A stretch of 64,000 nucleotides of DNA. Source: Zerene cesonia. Lineage: Eukaryota > Arthropoda > Insecta > Lepidoptera > Pieridae. This document shows positions 1 through 10,107 of the stretch, one piece after another. The notes under the pieces were generated by a model that saw only the letters and a program-made list of their open reading frames with translations, was not told the origin of the DNA and did no database searches. The position numbers and the translations under genes are program-made. Every line of letters begins with the position of its first letter. Positions within the stretch are counted from its first letter, which is position 1. Location: contig NC_052102.1 of the NCBI RefSeq assembly GCF_012273895.1, forward strand, positions 9,976,002 to 10,040,001, written 5' to 3'.

Positions 1-121
1 GGCGTTGCTGCGGTTAGGCAAAGAAGCGCGGGTTCGAATCCTGCCTCGTGATCAAATTTTTTTCTATTCTTTCAAAATTTCTTATTTATAAAGCATTTCA
101 ATGCTATAAAACTAAAAAAAA
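1..121 (+). repeat. tRNA-derived SINE, 5' end cut by window start
   Basis: A Pol III B-box-like sequence (GGTTCGAATCC, about 31-41) is followed by an A+T-rich body ending in ATTTCAATGCTATAAAAC and an A-rich tail. The same body recurs at 15.24-15.35 kb and 38.65-38.76 kb, which shows it is an interspersed family and not a tRNA gene. The 5' part, including any A box, lies outside the window. Confidence 0.65.
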
Positions 122-1060
122 TAAATATGATTTTAATGTCTATTTAACTAATACTTTAAAATACGTCAACGATATTTTGATATCAAAACTATTTTTGTTG
201 TTAGAGAGAGAGTGTGTGTGAATCAATATTGAGAGAAAGAAGATTAAGAATTTAAAAGTAAAAAATGAAAAGCGAAATTAATTTCTAATCAAATCTTTTA
301 CTAAATTTTTGCTTCGAGATTTTTTTCTTCTTAATGATTGTTTTTATCACTGCAAGCTTCAAATAGCTATAATTTATGTAGTTTATTAGTTAAATAGATG
401 CAATTTTTGGATAGCTAGATATAGACTATATTGTTTATTTATTACTTTAATCATATAATAAAAGGTTTTACCCCAAAGCAATTTAATAGGTATATCAGTG
501 ATACTATCAATAAGTTATTTAACTGACCAATAGACTTGTATTCCCTATACTATAAAATAAAAAGGTACCAAACAGTGAAAGCCTAGAAAAAACCAAGCAC
601 TTTCCCCGTGTCATGCAAATGTAACTGAATCTCCCGCCAACAGCGTCGTAAACAGCGTAATTGGCCCTGCCGTGTCGTGACGCCAATGACGAACTTATCG
701 TCACGTATCCGTCCCGTGCTCGTGGTTGCGGTGACAGAAATAATTCGCGAACATAATCGTTTAATGCGAAAATATATTTGTCTGTTGGCTTGTTGGAAAA
801 AACATGTATTTTCGTGACTAGAAAACTTGATTGCGGCTTAATGAAAAACTCCGCGGCAAGAAGGCGCTGTTAAAATAATGCTTCTTGATAGTGAATGATT
901 GTATGTGATTAAATGTATCATCTGATTACCCTTTTTTTCGTCTTTTTTTAATAAATCATTATGGCAACACACAAATGCAATATTAACTTAAGAAATTAGA
1001 GGAAATCGGCTCCCCTACCTCACCAATTTTTAGACATGACCCCACATAAATTTTATATAA
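122..1060. other. no gene seen; A+T-rich spacer with a short GC-rich patch
   Basis: No convincing reading frame is present. The patch at about 600-735 is GC-richer and contains GCCGTGTCGTGACG. This resembles the interior of the inverted-repeat element at 1.64-1.73 kb, so it may be a decayed relative of that element. Confidence 0.5.
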
Positions 1061-1258
1061 CTAGCTGCACCCCGCGGTTTCACCCGCGTAAGTCCGTATC
1101 TCGTAGGAATATCAGGATAAAAAGTTGCCTTTATGTTATTCCAGTTGTCCAGCTGTCTACGTACAAAATTTCATTGCAATCGGTTCAGTAGTTTTGCGTG
1201 AAAGAGCAACAAACACACACACATCCTTACAAACTTTCGCATTTATAATATTAGTGGG
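1061..1258 (-). mobile_element. Helitron-like non-autonomous element (family A)
   Basis: Read on the minus strand it starts TCCCACTAATATTATAAATG, runs through a GCAACAAACACACAC-type segment and the core with CCGATTGCAATGAAAT, and ends in GCAGCTAG after a hairpin (CGCGG, 6-nt loop, CCGCG). A 5' TC and a 3' hairpin followed by CTAG are Helitron hallmarks. It fits the Lep1-type Helitron-like elements of Lepidoptera. Full or partial family-A copies also start near 3063, 22502, 30893, 31117, 35558, 39132, 41230, 43021 and 53369. Confidence 0.75.
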
Positions 1259-1261
1259 AAA

Positions 1262-2172
1262 TAGGATTATAACAATTATTGTCCAAGAGTCTATAAATTA
1301 GATCAACGATCCCCTGAACTCATATTGGATACTTCAATGAACTTTTACTGAAGGTAACTGTCACTGGTCCGTTACCATGGTAACGGAACGACCAAAGAAA
1401 ACTGAATGCAGAATAGAAAGCAGATGTCCTCAATGGTATGGTAAACTTATTATTAGATATAAAGATATTCTATACATTTTGATATATATTACCGTGATAC
1501 CAACCTAAAAGAAATAAATAAAACACATTGGCAAAAGTTGTAAATTTATAATATCAGTGTATACATTAATTTCTATCAATATATATCAACTGCAAGAGGA
1601 ATTCGTCGCTATTTTTATTGCAAATTTTCATCTATAAGCGTGCCGTGTCGTCACACGCGTGTCGTGACGTCACCCGTCACGATCCCGTGTCGTGCTCCCG
1701 TCACGGACGCAGCGAATGACTATGACGATACAATTTGTCATTGCATCCGTTTCCTGTTGATGATTGTTAAAGAAGCAATTTTTTTACACTTTTCCTTAAA
1801 ACTGTGCTTTTGTGTATCATTATGGCAAACGAATTTAGCCTGTTTTTTTAAAGTTAAATTAAGGTAAATACGATTTCAAAATATTATGTTATTTTTGAAA
1901 TGTAATATAAGATTTGTGATAATAAATAAACATGCGTGTTGAGCATATCTCATTTTTAAAGCCGGTTAAAAATACGTATATTATTTTTTACCATTTCATT
2001 TATGACGTCAGCCTGTTATTGTGCTGACGGTACATAGTTTTCTTTGAACCTTCCGTTACCATGGTAACGCACTAGTGTCAGCTGTTACCTCGAGGAAAGG
2101 TCAATCCAATACGATCTCAAGGGATCATTGTTCTAATTTATAATCTCTTGGACAATGTTGATTATAATTATG
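1262..2172. mobile_element. non-autonomous DNA element with ~140-bp inverted repeats
   Basis: About 140 bp at the left end (1264-1402) realigns, with roughly three quarters identity, to the reverse complement of the right end (2036-2172). Both arms contain GTCCAAGAG near the outer end, a TATAAATTAGA-type stretch, and the perfect palindrome CGTTACCATGGTAACG or its core (1370-1385 and 2055-2068). The ~630-bp interior has no transposase-like frame and carries TGACGTCA at 1665-1672 and 2003-2010. The left end abuts the Helitron copy ending at 1258. No target duplication could be fixed. The superfamily is not recognised. Confidence 0.65.
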
Positions 2173-2318
2173 TGTAATTTATGTGTAATCATGTCTTAAA
2201 TTTGATGACCTAGGGGAGACGCTTTCAACTAATTTTCGTAATCTAGCATCAGAAATTTAAATAGCTGTTTTATTTAATAAATGTTACGGAATAAGTTGAG
2301 ATTGATTTATTTGAAACT

Positions 2319-2495
2319 AGCGGTCCGCCCCGGCCTCGTCCGTGGTACATGTAACCTTGCGCGATAAATGGGCTATCTAACATTTTCTAAAAGAATTTAT
2401 CAAATCGGATCAGTAGTCACTTCAGTAGTCACAGATTAGCGTGTTCAACCAAACAAACAAACTCTTGGGCTTTATGATATTTAATATATTGGGTC
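2319..2495 (-). mobile_element. Helitron-like fragment (family B)
   Basis: CTAGCGGTCCGCCCCGGCC followed by CCGTGGTACAT is the 3' end (read on the minus strand) of a second CTAG-ending family, with AAGAATTTATCAAATCGGAT as the degraded core. Related copies lie at 4.41, 8.65, 28.0, 31.5, 33.0, 37.9, 38.9, 51.8 and 54.9 kb. Confidence 0.55.
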
Positions 2496-3062
2496 TATTA
2501 AAACTGTAGAATCGTTATTTTCCATTGTTTTGAAAATTGTGCGTCAATATTTATTGCAACAGGGTTTCTTATTACTGTATATTTACAATGCGATATCAGA
2601 TTGGTAAATTAGGATGTATTTGGAGTGCTCTGGTCCTACAATATTACAAGCTTTCGAACCGTAGAAGTTCCAAAATTCTTATACGGGGTTAGTTCATATC
2701 ACAGAACAGGAAAAACATTAGAAAATAAATAGTATCTGCTTTCAGCAACATTGAAGGTGTATCCCCAATATTTCCGCCAATGTACAGCCGGCACTCGCAA
2801 CTGAATCGCAATGAACGCGCTTCAATGCGCGTGCAAAATCCGCGTGCGATGAAAATATAAGATGTTGCCCATAAATTACAAGCAATGTATTATATCAATT
2901 TGTTTGTCCTTGTGTCGTTTTCGTCAACATACATGTTGACATTATATAATTAAATAATATAATATAGATAGTAAATTAAAAGGAAATTCTTCGCTTCTAC
3001 TTCGTGCGTTTTCAAATTTAGAGGCGCGCTTGTTGCGCCCACAAAGCCCTTCTAACATCTTA
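2496..3062. other. no gene seen
   Basis: No supported frame. A small CpG-containing patch (about 2775-2855) with repeated ATGCGCGT/GCGTGCGA words sits in otherwise A+T-rich DNA. Confidence 0.4.
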
Positions 3063-3261
3063 TCTTACTGACATTATAAATGCGAAAGTTTGTAAGGATA
3101 TGTGTGTGTTTGTTGCTCTTTCACGCAAAAACTACTGAACCGATTGCAATGAAATTTGGTACGAAGACAGCTGAACAACTGGAATAACATATAGGCAACT
3201 TTTATCCCGATATTCCTACGGGATACGGACTTACGCGGGTGAAACCGCGGGGCGCAGCTAG
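3063..3261 (+). mobile_element. Helitron-like non-autonomous element (family A)
   Basis: Starts TCTTACTGACATTATAAATG and ends with the CGCGG/CCGCG hairpin then GGCGCAGCTAG. It is near full length and oriented opposite to the copy at 1061-1258. Confidence 0.75.
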
Positions 3262-3439
3262 TCCTTTAAAAATGTCTTAAAAATTGGTTCTTATACCCAT
3301 ATGTAAAACTAAAATCTATCAGTAAGTTCCAGACTTGTGCGTCTTAGAAATTAAATGATGTCATCAACTCGAACAAAATTTAAAGTAAAAAAGTACGTTA
3401 TTGGGCCACGTGTGGTGAATCATTGAATTTAAAATGCAA

Positions 3440-3510
3440 ACTGTTGTTTTGTTTCATCGCCTTGACCAGGATTGAACCTGGGAATAAGCTCCGTATATAC
3501 AATCAGGGTC
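3440..3510 (-). repeat. tRNA-related fragment
   Basis: On the minus strand GGTTCAATCC (3478-3469) is a B-box match inside a T-arm-like context (CCCAGGTTCAATCCTGG). No complete cloverleaf could be drawn, so this is probably a SINE or tRNA remnant. Confidence 0.4.
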
Positions 3511-3653
3511 AACGAATACTCATTATTTCGATTCAGGAAGTTAATTGTGCTAATGGTCCGATATTTTAAACATTTTTATAACCTATTGGTTAGGTACAAT
3601 TTGCAAAATTAGTTATGTATTAAGTCTATCTATTGAAATTTTTTTATTTATTT

Positions 3654-3840
3654 ACTAGCTTCACGCCCCGGCTCCGCCTGGGTAGTCCTTTATCCTAATT
3701 GAAATAATATAAACTATCCTATCTTTTAAGTTGGATCAAAATGCACATGGCGTGCAAATTTGATTACAATCGGTTCAGTAGTATAGGAGTCCATCGTGGA
3801 CAAACAATGTGACACATAAGTAACAAAGAAGAAAAATTAA
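3654..3840 (-). mobile_element. Helitron-like fragment (family C)
   Basis: CTAGCTTCACGCCCCGGCTC, then TTTTAAGTTGGATCAAAA, then CGGTTCAGTAGTATAGGAGT. The same order of words recurs at 63.31-63.48 kb, which defines a third CTAG-ending family in the window. Confidence 0.55.
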
Positions 3841-4410
3841 GAATATAATCTAATAACTTTTAGTCGCACACGTACAAAAAGGCAGCTTTATTGCTTAAAA
3901 TCAATCTCTTCCAGCAACCCTGCTGATGAGGGATTTTGGATAAAAACGCCATCCGATAAAATTAAATCATAACATATCGTGCTAAAATATCATACTAAAA
4001 TTTACATAACAATAATAACAATACCAAATACCGAAAATAATGGACATTTCTTCTGGAAGAATGAACTATTTATGTGTTTATATTGTTGTAATGGTTCATG
4101 TAAAAAGCATCACACTCACGACGCCGCCACTGACAGTTAGATGCAACTCTGTCTAAGTCGAATGCACACTGTTTACTAGAGACATAACACAATAATCCTC
4201 CAGAGTAAGCCTAAACCCATTCTGCACTTAAAATTTGTCCTAATCTATACAACTTGATTGTCTAGTCCAGAGTTATAAACGAATGAAACATAATATATGA
4301 TATTTAAATGTATCTGCTGGTTATACTTTGCACTTCACGGTTAAACTTATGATTTTCATGGTCTATACAGAGATCCGAAGGCGCTGAGGCTTCTGATTAT
4401 GTAAATAACT
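3841..4410. other. no gene seen
   Basis: A+T-rich spacer without a supported coding frame, RNA gene or recognisable repeat, apart from short low-complexity AATAATAA runs. Confidence 0.4.
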
Positions 4411-4411
4411 A

Positions 4412-4560
4412 GCTGATTGCCCCGGCTTGGTCCGTGGTACATAGTCTTTATCACTCATTGAAGATGCAGCTTTCTAATGGTGAAAGAATTTTTAAAATCG
4501 GTCGAGCAATGTGTGTAAACATCGGACACCTATACAATACTAATAAACTACTACATATAA
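4412..4560 (-). mobile_element. Helitron-like fragment (family B)
   Basis: CTAGCTGATTGCCCCGGCTT, CCGTGGTACAT and TGGTGAAAGAATTTTTAAAA appear in the order seen in the other family-B copies. The 5' end (right side) is degraded. Confidence 0.55.
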
Positions 4561-4639
4561 AATAACAAATGTTTCAGAAAGTGTCAAGATTGAAATATAA
4601 AAAATGAAGAAGATATTTCGGTTACCTTCTAAACAACGA

Positions 4640-4815
4640 ATATGAATCCCTTATATATATAGTTAGTAAATCCTGTGTAGATATCCACGGCCTCCATGGA
4701 AGAGCCCGTGGGGTTGGTCGGATTTCTATCAAGTAAAACCCCACTGTGTTCCGTCGAACCGCATCAGTGAAGGGGCCACGGATGCTTGCAAGAAATCGCC
4801 CGCGACCCAACTGTG
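4640..4815 (+). repeat. interspersed repeat (family S)
   Basis: The words CCACGGCCTCCATGG, ACCCCACTGTGTTCCGT and AATCGCCCGCGACCC recur at 62.70-62.84 kb. In reverse orientation they recur at 22.08-22.20, 28.77-28.88 and 57.67-57.80 kb. It is probably a SINE body or LINE 3' end. The open frame read across it is incidental. Confidence 0.55.
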
Positions 4816-5640
4816 AATGGCTGAATCGATTCTATAACAGTAGTGTTAATATATATATTGCGTTATCAAGGGTATGATGTGAAACGGCCTTCAATTCGAT
4901 TCCGGTAACGTGAGGTTGCAACCAAATTGTGCTAGGTTAGTGGCGATAAACTACTACTTTGTTACAAGGTCTCTTTAGTGTTATTTTTTGACCGACGTCC
5001 GAAAAAACGAAGGAGGTTCTCCATTCGAGATTATTCGATTACTCCGTGGGGTTTCAATGGATTGATGTGACACTTTTTGCGTTTGATGGAAAATTGTTTT
5101 CTAAATCTAAGAATTTGGTGTAGAACTTCTCCCATCGACAATGGTGACCCTTTTTGTAGGACATATTTGTTATTTTTATTTAATTTGTAAATAGCATAAA
5201 GTTTCAAAAAAACTAAGATAGATTACCTAATTATATTACATCTCTGGATTAGCACATAAACTACTTTTCATCCTATTTTAGTAGGTACCACGAATTAGAG
5301 GTAGAAAGATATATAAGAAAGGATCAGTGTAAAATACTACATACAATACAAACTGATTTTCCATTATAATGGACTATTTCTAATAATAGTCTATTTGTGA
5401 TAATAATACGCAAAAGTTAAGGCTTAGATCTTAAAGATATAAAATGCGAAATATTTAAAAATATATAATCATTATTGACACAACATGTGTTATGAATAAA
5501 TCAACCATATCAGTTAATGACTTATATTCACATATATAAAATTCAGGCAACTTCTAGCAAATTCCTCTAGACGCATTAAAAATATTACTATGGCTGTAAT
5601 AATAAACATCGTATGTTGTTATGACACATGCAACACACGT
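4816..5640. other. no gene seen
   Basis: No supported coding sequence. About 4985-5070 contains GAAAAAACGAAGGAGGTTCT, a word typical of a widespread lepidopteran repeat that also marks other places in this window (CTTCGTTTTTGG near 23.1 and 50.7 kb). Confidence 0.35.
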
Positions 5641-5699
5641 TCAATATAGAGGTCATAAAGAAACTATATGCATAATGTACCAAATGCTATTAAAAACAA

Positions 5700-6110
5700 A
5701 CGTCTTAAACAAAAATATATATTTCCAAGTCGACCTTCCTTCGACGTCGCAAGTCGACTCAAATTTTCATACACTCCACGAAGAATAATAACCTTGATAA
5801 CCATGGAACATTGTAACATAACAACGATTGCAACCAAATTTATTGTTATCATTAGGACTCAATTCCGCTATCAGGAAAGTGTGACGTCACACGCACAGTA
5901 TAACATCGTGGCCACCGCGTGACAACTCTGTGCTACCTCACGTTCGAGCTTTGGATTTCAACTATTCATTAAACAGGTCAACGCACTGCATCATGATTAC
6001 AAGCGAATTTTACGTGACACTCCGGGAGTGGGTGCGTGATGAGAACCGGATTATGATAAGAGAAAGGGTGAGTCGAACACAATATTGCATCACTCTCTTT
6101 TTGGGCTAGA
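5700..6110. promoter_or_regulatory. repeat-poor non-coding island with a CRE palindrome
   Basis: A GC-richer stretch free of the repeat families seen elsewhere. It contains TGACGTCA (5882-5889) inside GTGACGTCACAC, and the palindrome CACTCCGGGAGTG near 6020. It lies 3' of the cbt gene. It could be an enhancer of cbt or of a gene to the left. The overlapping open frames of about 60-85 codons on both strands show no family features. Confidence 0.3.
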
Positions 6111-7250
6111 GAATCGCTTTTTGGGACATCCCTGAAGTCAATTAATTATTGAGGCATGTAGCAGATTTTGCATTTTTCACATAAATTTAATTTACAGGAG
6201 CGAATAAAAGAGTTTGTTCTCTATATTCCATAGTTCATTCTTTGACAAACTGAGTTATTTATAAGTGATCATGGGAAAATAACACCAACAACCCTTTCTG
6301 AAGCTAGTCCCTTCGTCAGAAAGAAATCGTAGCTGATACTCGTATTCTGTCCTATAAATGCCATAATATATTTCTGTTACTTAAATATTGTACGGAAAAG
6401 CCAATTGAAGATATGCTAGGAGCATTGGTTGGTGCAATACAGTGCAGTGACAATAAGTATGCGTTAAATAAGTGCACTTCACATACTAAGATTTATGACT
6501 ATAAATCTATAAATTATCCGACTGGATGCAGTAGCGTAGGGCGGTATTTCGCCTAGACGACTTTAAGTACCTTGCCCCTTGTTAAGGTTCCGTACCCAAA
6601 GCAATATAAGCGATAAACGGACCTTATTACTAAGACTTTGCTGCACGTCTGTCTGTCTGTCCAGGCTGTATCCCAAAACTGAAGCGCGCTATTCGAGTAT
6701 AATTGGCAGATTCAGCCTATTCAAGCTACGCTATTATTTCGATGGGACAGAAGATCGACGCATTATATATTTTGCAACACCAGTGAGATATACATCGATT
6801 ATTATTGTTATTATATGAAATCTAATCGGCTAATCTATCACTGTTTAGGTACAATTGGGTTGTATCTAGACGTCGGCTTACGGGTGATTGGATTTTGAGA
6901 TATAAAATGGATTCATGCGTTCGTTTACAACAAGGAAACTTTTGCTAAAATACCTATTTCAATTTTAATTCAAAACGTTATAGCATTTTATAGAGAGATC
7001 CATTATTTTGTGGCTTTATCGCGATATTCAAATACAGGAAATTTGGATAAAAATTCATTTTGAATATTATATATAAGTTCCGTAGCGGGTATAATTTAAA
7101 AAGAAAAATGCTTTAATTGGGCGATGTTACGTGAGATTTGGTGTTTTTAAATTGAAATTATAAATACTTATGCATGTATGTTTTTAAGTACACATTATTA
7201 TATAAATAAAAATTAATGTATTGCGTCGTTTTGCATCCGTGAGTCGGAAC
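6111..7250. other. no gene seen
   Basis: A+T-rich spacer. GGTTCCGTACCCAAAG (about 6587-6602) followed by CTGTCTGTCTGTCC is a common insect repeat-derived motif. Nothing in it supports a gene. Confidence 0.35.
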
Positions 7251-7254
7251 AACT

Positions 7255-7416
7255 TAGGATCTAGTTGAAAACCAGCGCCAGGCCTACGCCTGGTACAAGC
7301 CTCCTTTTTGGCGGTTCTGTAGGATTATATTGTTGTTTTTTAATTCATCTGTATTTCCGTGTTTCGTGTCACATTGTCTCCAAATAAATGTTTTTTCTTT
7401 CTTTCTTTCTTTCTGA
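7255..7416 (+). repeat. LINE 3' end with (TTTC)n tail
   Basis: GAAAACCAGCGCCAGGCCTA, a GGCGGTT segment and TTTCGTGTCACATTGTCTCC followed by AAATAAA and a CTTT microsatellite (about 7394-7413) have the layout of a non-LTR retrotransposon 3' UTR with polyadenylation signal and simple-repeat tail. No coding part remains. Confidence 0.5.
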
Positions 7417-7812
7417 TGTTTGGTTTTTTGTAACGAATGGAAATTTCTAAGGAAGAAAATTGTTAAATAAAGAATTACGTAAGAAATTTGATACTCCGTA
7501 TATGCTAATCAGTTAAATAGGAATATTTTTCGAAAAATCGTTTGTGAAATAATATTTAAACTACTTCGTTCCATTATAAAGGTTAGGTATAACTCGATAT
7601 ATAAATATGTGCTTAAATGATAAAATCAATTTAAAATCCGGTTAAATCGTGACTGATTCAGATTTACTTGACTTAATATTTATGTAAACTGTGTTGAGTT
7701 TATGTGACTCTAGACTATTTATTGTCAGGAGAACCTGGGTTCAAACTGCTCCTAAGCAGAATGGGGTAAACGAAAAGGGTAACTTCTCTTCTCCCCTCCA
7801 GGATAAGTTTAC

Positions 7813-8200
7813 CCTTACTACCCTTACTAATATAATAACGAAAGCTTGTTTGTTTGTTTGTCTTTCACGAACGTCGCAACGGAGCGATTTTACGATATGA
7901 TATTTGTGTCTGGAGAAAGTTAGGAGGCTAAACAGCCACTCTATAGCCCCCTAACTTTATATATAGGCTGCTTTTTGCAATGGTGATAGTAACATTGCGA
8001 TGAATGTTTCTTTAACAGAAGCAATATGCGTAAACATAACATAAACTAAACCTTCAAATTATCTGAACTAGATGAAATTTTAATTATACCAGGCTGGAGA
8101 CATCAGCTTTCATAAAATGAACCATTGATATCGGTTTGTTTAGTCGAATTGAGAACCACCTTTTTTGAAGTCGGTTGAAAAACTCTACCGAAGAAACAAA
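7813..8200 (+). mobile_element. degraded Helitron-like repeat (family E)
   Basis: CCCTTACTAATATAATAACG, TCTTTCACGAACGTCGCAAC and GGAGCGATTTTACGATATGA recur in part near 25.2 kb and, inverted, near 61.8 kb. The right end is unclear. The GGTTGAAAAACTC stretch near 8175 belongs to another repeat. Confidence 0.4.
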
Positions 8201-8399
8201 AGATAAAATGAATTTATCAATTTTTGAATTATACCTTTATTCATTTAATTTCGCAATGTAAAAAGGTAGGGTCATAATGATTGTTTAAAATATCATTACA
8301 AATAATTTATTACTTGTCGGTTGTGATTTATTCGCTGTAGAAATAAAAAATCTAAGAAATCAAAAATAAAAAATCTTATATTTATGCTCTGCCCTACAA

Positions 8400-8595
8400 T
8401 CCTCAATCTAATTCCTCTCCGTACGTCTGGTTGTCTGGAAGAAATCGCTATATAGCGATGAGACCATTAGATTGTAATTTTTTAAAGTTTTTCTAGTTTT
8501 TTTTTTATATTTTTAAGAGCAATAAAGAATAAACAAATAAAACTCCTTACAAAAAAGGTTAAAAGTAAGTCAGAACACCAAAGGCCGGGTCAGCT
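8400..8595 (+). repeat. LINE 3' UTR fragment with conserved hairpin
   Basis: GGTTGTCTGGAAGAAATCGC followed by the self-complementary ATCGCTATATAGCGAT and GAGACC is the small 3'-UTR hairpin shared with copies at 32.10, 32.64, 34.60 (inverted) and 46.32 kb (inverted). The downstream AATAAAGAATAAAC fits a retrotransposon tail. Confidence 0.5.
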
Positions 8596-8644
8596 AGTAT
8601 TTATATGTATATTTGGTAATAGTGTCACCTGCACTAAGGATAGA

Positions 8645-8815
8645 TTAAACATTAGCTGTTCGCCCTGGCTTCGACCGTGGTACATATATAGCCCATGCCA
8701 CTCAGTAAAGTTGCAGTTTTCCAATGGTGAAAGAATTTTTGAAATCGGTCCAGTACGTTTTGCGTGAAAACGTTACAAACATACGAAAAAGTTTCCTCTT
8801 TCGAAATGCAATTTC
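8645..8815 (-). mobile_element. Helitron-like element (family B)
   Basis: TAGCTGTTCGCCCTGGCTTC, then CGTGGTACATATATAGCC and ATGGTGAAAGAATTTTTGAA, then TTTTGCGTGAAAACGTTACA. The order and spacing match the other family-B copies and this is one of the better preserved. Confidence 0.6.
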
Positions 8816-9360
8816 TCATTGTTATATAGTAGTATGATACAATATCGATTTGCAGTTATTAATTAAATCAAAATACCTTTGTTGTTATTACTTATGACTT
8901 TTCCAGAAATCATTTCGGACGTGACGAAATTATCTAATGTATTTCTCTATTTTTATATTTTCCAACTAATTCCAGAGACTAATTAGCGATAATGTCGCTT
9001 TTGTCTTTAAATTATATAATATGCACCATAAATTATGCTTTAATGTTCGCAGTATTATCAATACTGGGGTTTCTGTTTTTCAGTGTGAATTTTAAATTTT
9101 AAATTCATTTAAAACCCGTCTCTTTTGGTGAGTGAGTAATGAATGCAGTTAATTTGTAAATGAATAATGTTATTTCTTTGTTTTGTTACTGTCAGAAATT
9201 ATTGTGCAATATAATATTTTCGATATTTAACGATTACTACTTTTAATTCTGTTAATATGCTGTAAATGGCGGCATGTGGTTGGTTGTTGCTGTTAATACA
9301 ATTTGCGAATGAATTTCTCTATTTGTTTGAAATGAGAGATATCACGTTAGAGATAATGCG
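8816..9360. other. A+T-rich spacer, probably partly cbt 3' UTR
   Basis: This lies directly 3' of the cbt stop on the minus strand. A minus-strand ATTAAA (9247-9242) is a possible variant polyadenylation signal about 425 nt past the stop. Several minus-strand ATTTA words lie nearby, as would suit an unstable early-response mRNA. The true 3' end cannot be placed. Confidence 0.35.
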
Positions 9361-9530
9361 TTAGGCGCGTGTTATCAGCGGCGGGGCGAGCCGGGGCGGC
9401 GCGACGCGTCTCGCGACAGTCGGCCGCGCCCGCCGCCGCACTACACTGGATTTCTTGTAAATTCTACACCAGCCGAGCCGCTCGAGCGAAACCCTAGCAA
9501 ACGGAGCGTAAACCTCCGCGCGCGTGCAGT
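9361..9530. promoter_or_regulatory. CpG-rich patch just downstream of the cbt stop
   Basis: About 130 bp of very high G+C with dense CpG (9376-9440 and 9472-9530) in A+T-rich flanks, 140-310 nt beyond the cbt stop codon. It may be part of the 3' UTR or an antisense start: the plus strand reads GTGCAGTGCAGTGAAA at its right edge, like insect initiator-rich leaders. The minus-strand open frame across it (66 codons) is compositional. Confidence 0.35.
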
Positions 9531-9671
9531 GCAGTGAAATTAAACAACATATAACTTTCAACTGATATATTTGAAGCTTACGACGACATAACTTAACTAT
9601 TAAGTAGTAGATAGGACAGTCTTAAGAGTACTACAACTAGGTAACGATCGTGAGATCCGTATCACAGTCAG

Positions 9672-10107
9672 TCAGTGCGCGGTGGGGAGCAGCGGCGGCG
9701 AGGGCAGCAGTCGCAGCACGGGCGGCTGCGGCGCGCGCTCCTTCGCGTGCCGCTTCACGTGCTTGGCGAGGTGGTCGGAGCGCATGAAGCGGCGGTTGCA
9801 CACGCGGCACCCGAACTTCTTTTCGCCCGTGTGCGTCCGCTTGTGCCGCGACAGCTCGTCCGACCGCGAGAAGCGGCGCTCGCAGCCCGGCCACGCGCAC
9901 CGGAACGGCCGCTCGCCCGTGTGCGTGCGGGCGTGCGCCTTCAGATGGGAAGACTTGAAGTAGTTCTTGCCGCAGCCGGGATACGAGCACTCGTAGAGTC
10001 TGCGGCGCGCGGCGGGCGCGGGCGTGACAAGCCACACGGCTGTGGTGGGTAGGATGGCGCTGGGCACGATGACGGCGGGCGCGGGGCGCGGCGCGAGCGG
10101 CACCCAG
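9672..10107 (-). CDS. cbt: KLF10/11-type zinc-finger factor (cabut), last exon
   Basis: A nuclear, sequence-specific transcription factor of the Sp/KLF family. The frame is open from the gap edge at 10107 to a TGA at 9674-9672. Counting from the codon at 10103, finger 1 is C39-C44-H57-H61, finger 2 C69-C74-H87-H91 and finger 3 C99-C102-H115-H119, joined by THTGERPF and THTGEKKF linkers: the 4-12-3, 4-12-3, 2-12-3 Krüppel-like pattern. YFKSSHLKAH, RSDELSRH and RFMRSDHL are the DNA-reading helices. YFKSSHLKAH with GEKKF is characteristic of KLF10/11 (TIEG), whose fly member is cabut. A short Pro-rich tail follows. The upstream acceptor and the regulatory domain are hidden in the gap; no methionine here is a genuine start. 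KLF identity is near certain; the cbt assignment is inferred from finger residues and the N-terminal exons. Confidence 0.9.

Noticed and set aside
5664..5922. Overlapping 62- and 84-codon frames on opposite strands
   Set aside because: Full overlap and no recognisable motif; more likely part of a non-coding island.
9637..10052. Other-frame open reading frames over the zinc-finger exon on both strands
   Set aside because: They are Arg/Ala/Pro-rich shadows of a GC-rich coding exon; only the frame with ordered C2H2 fingers is real.
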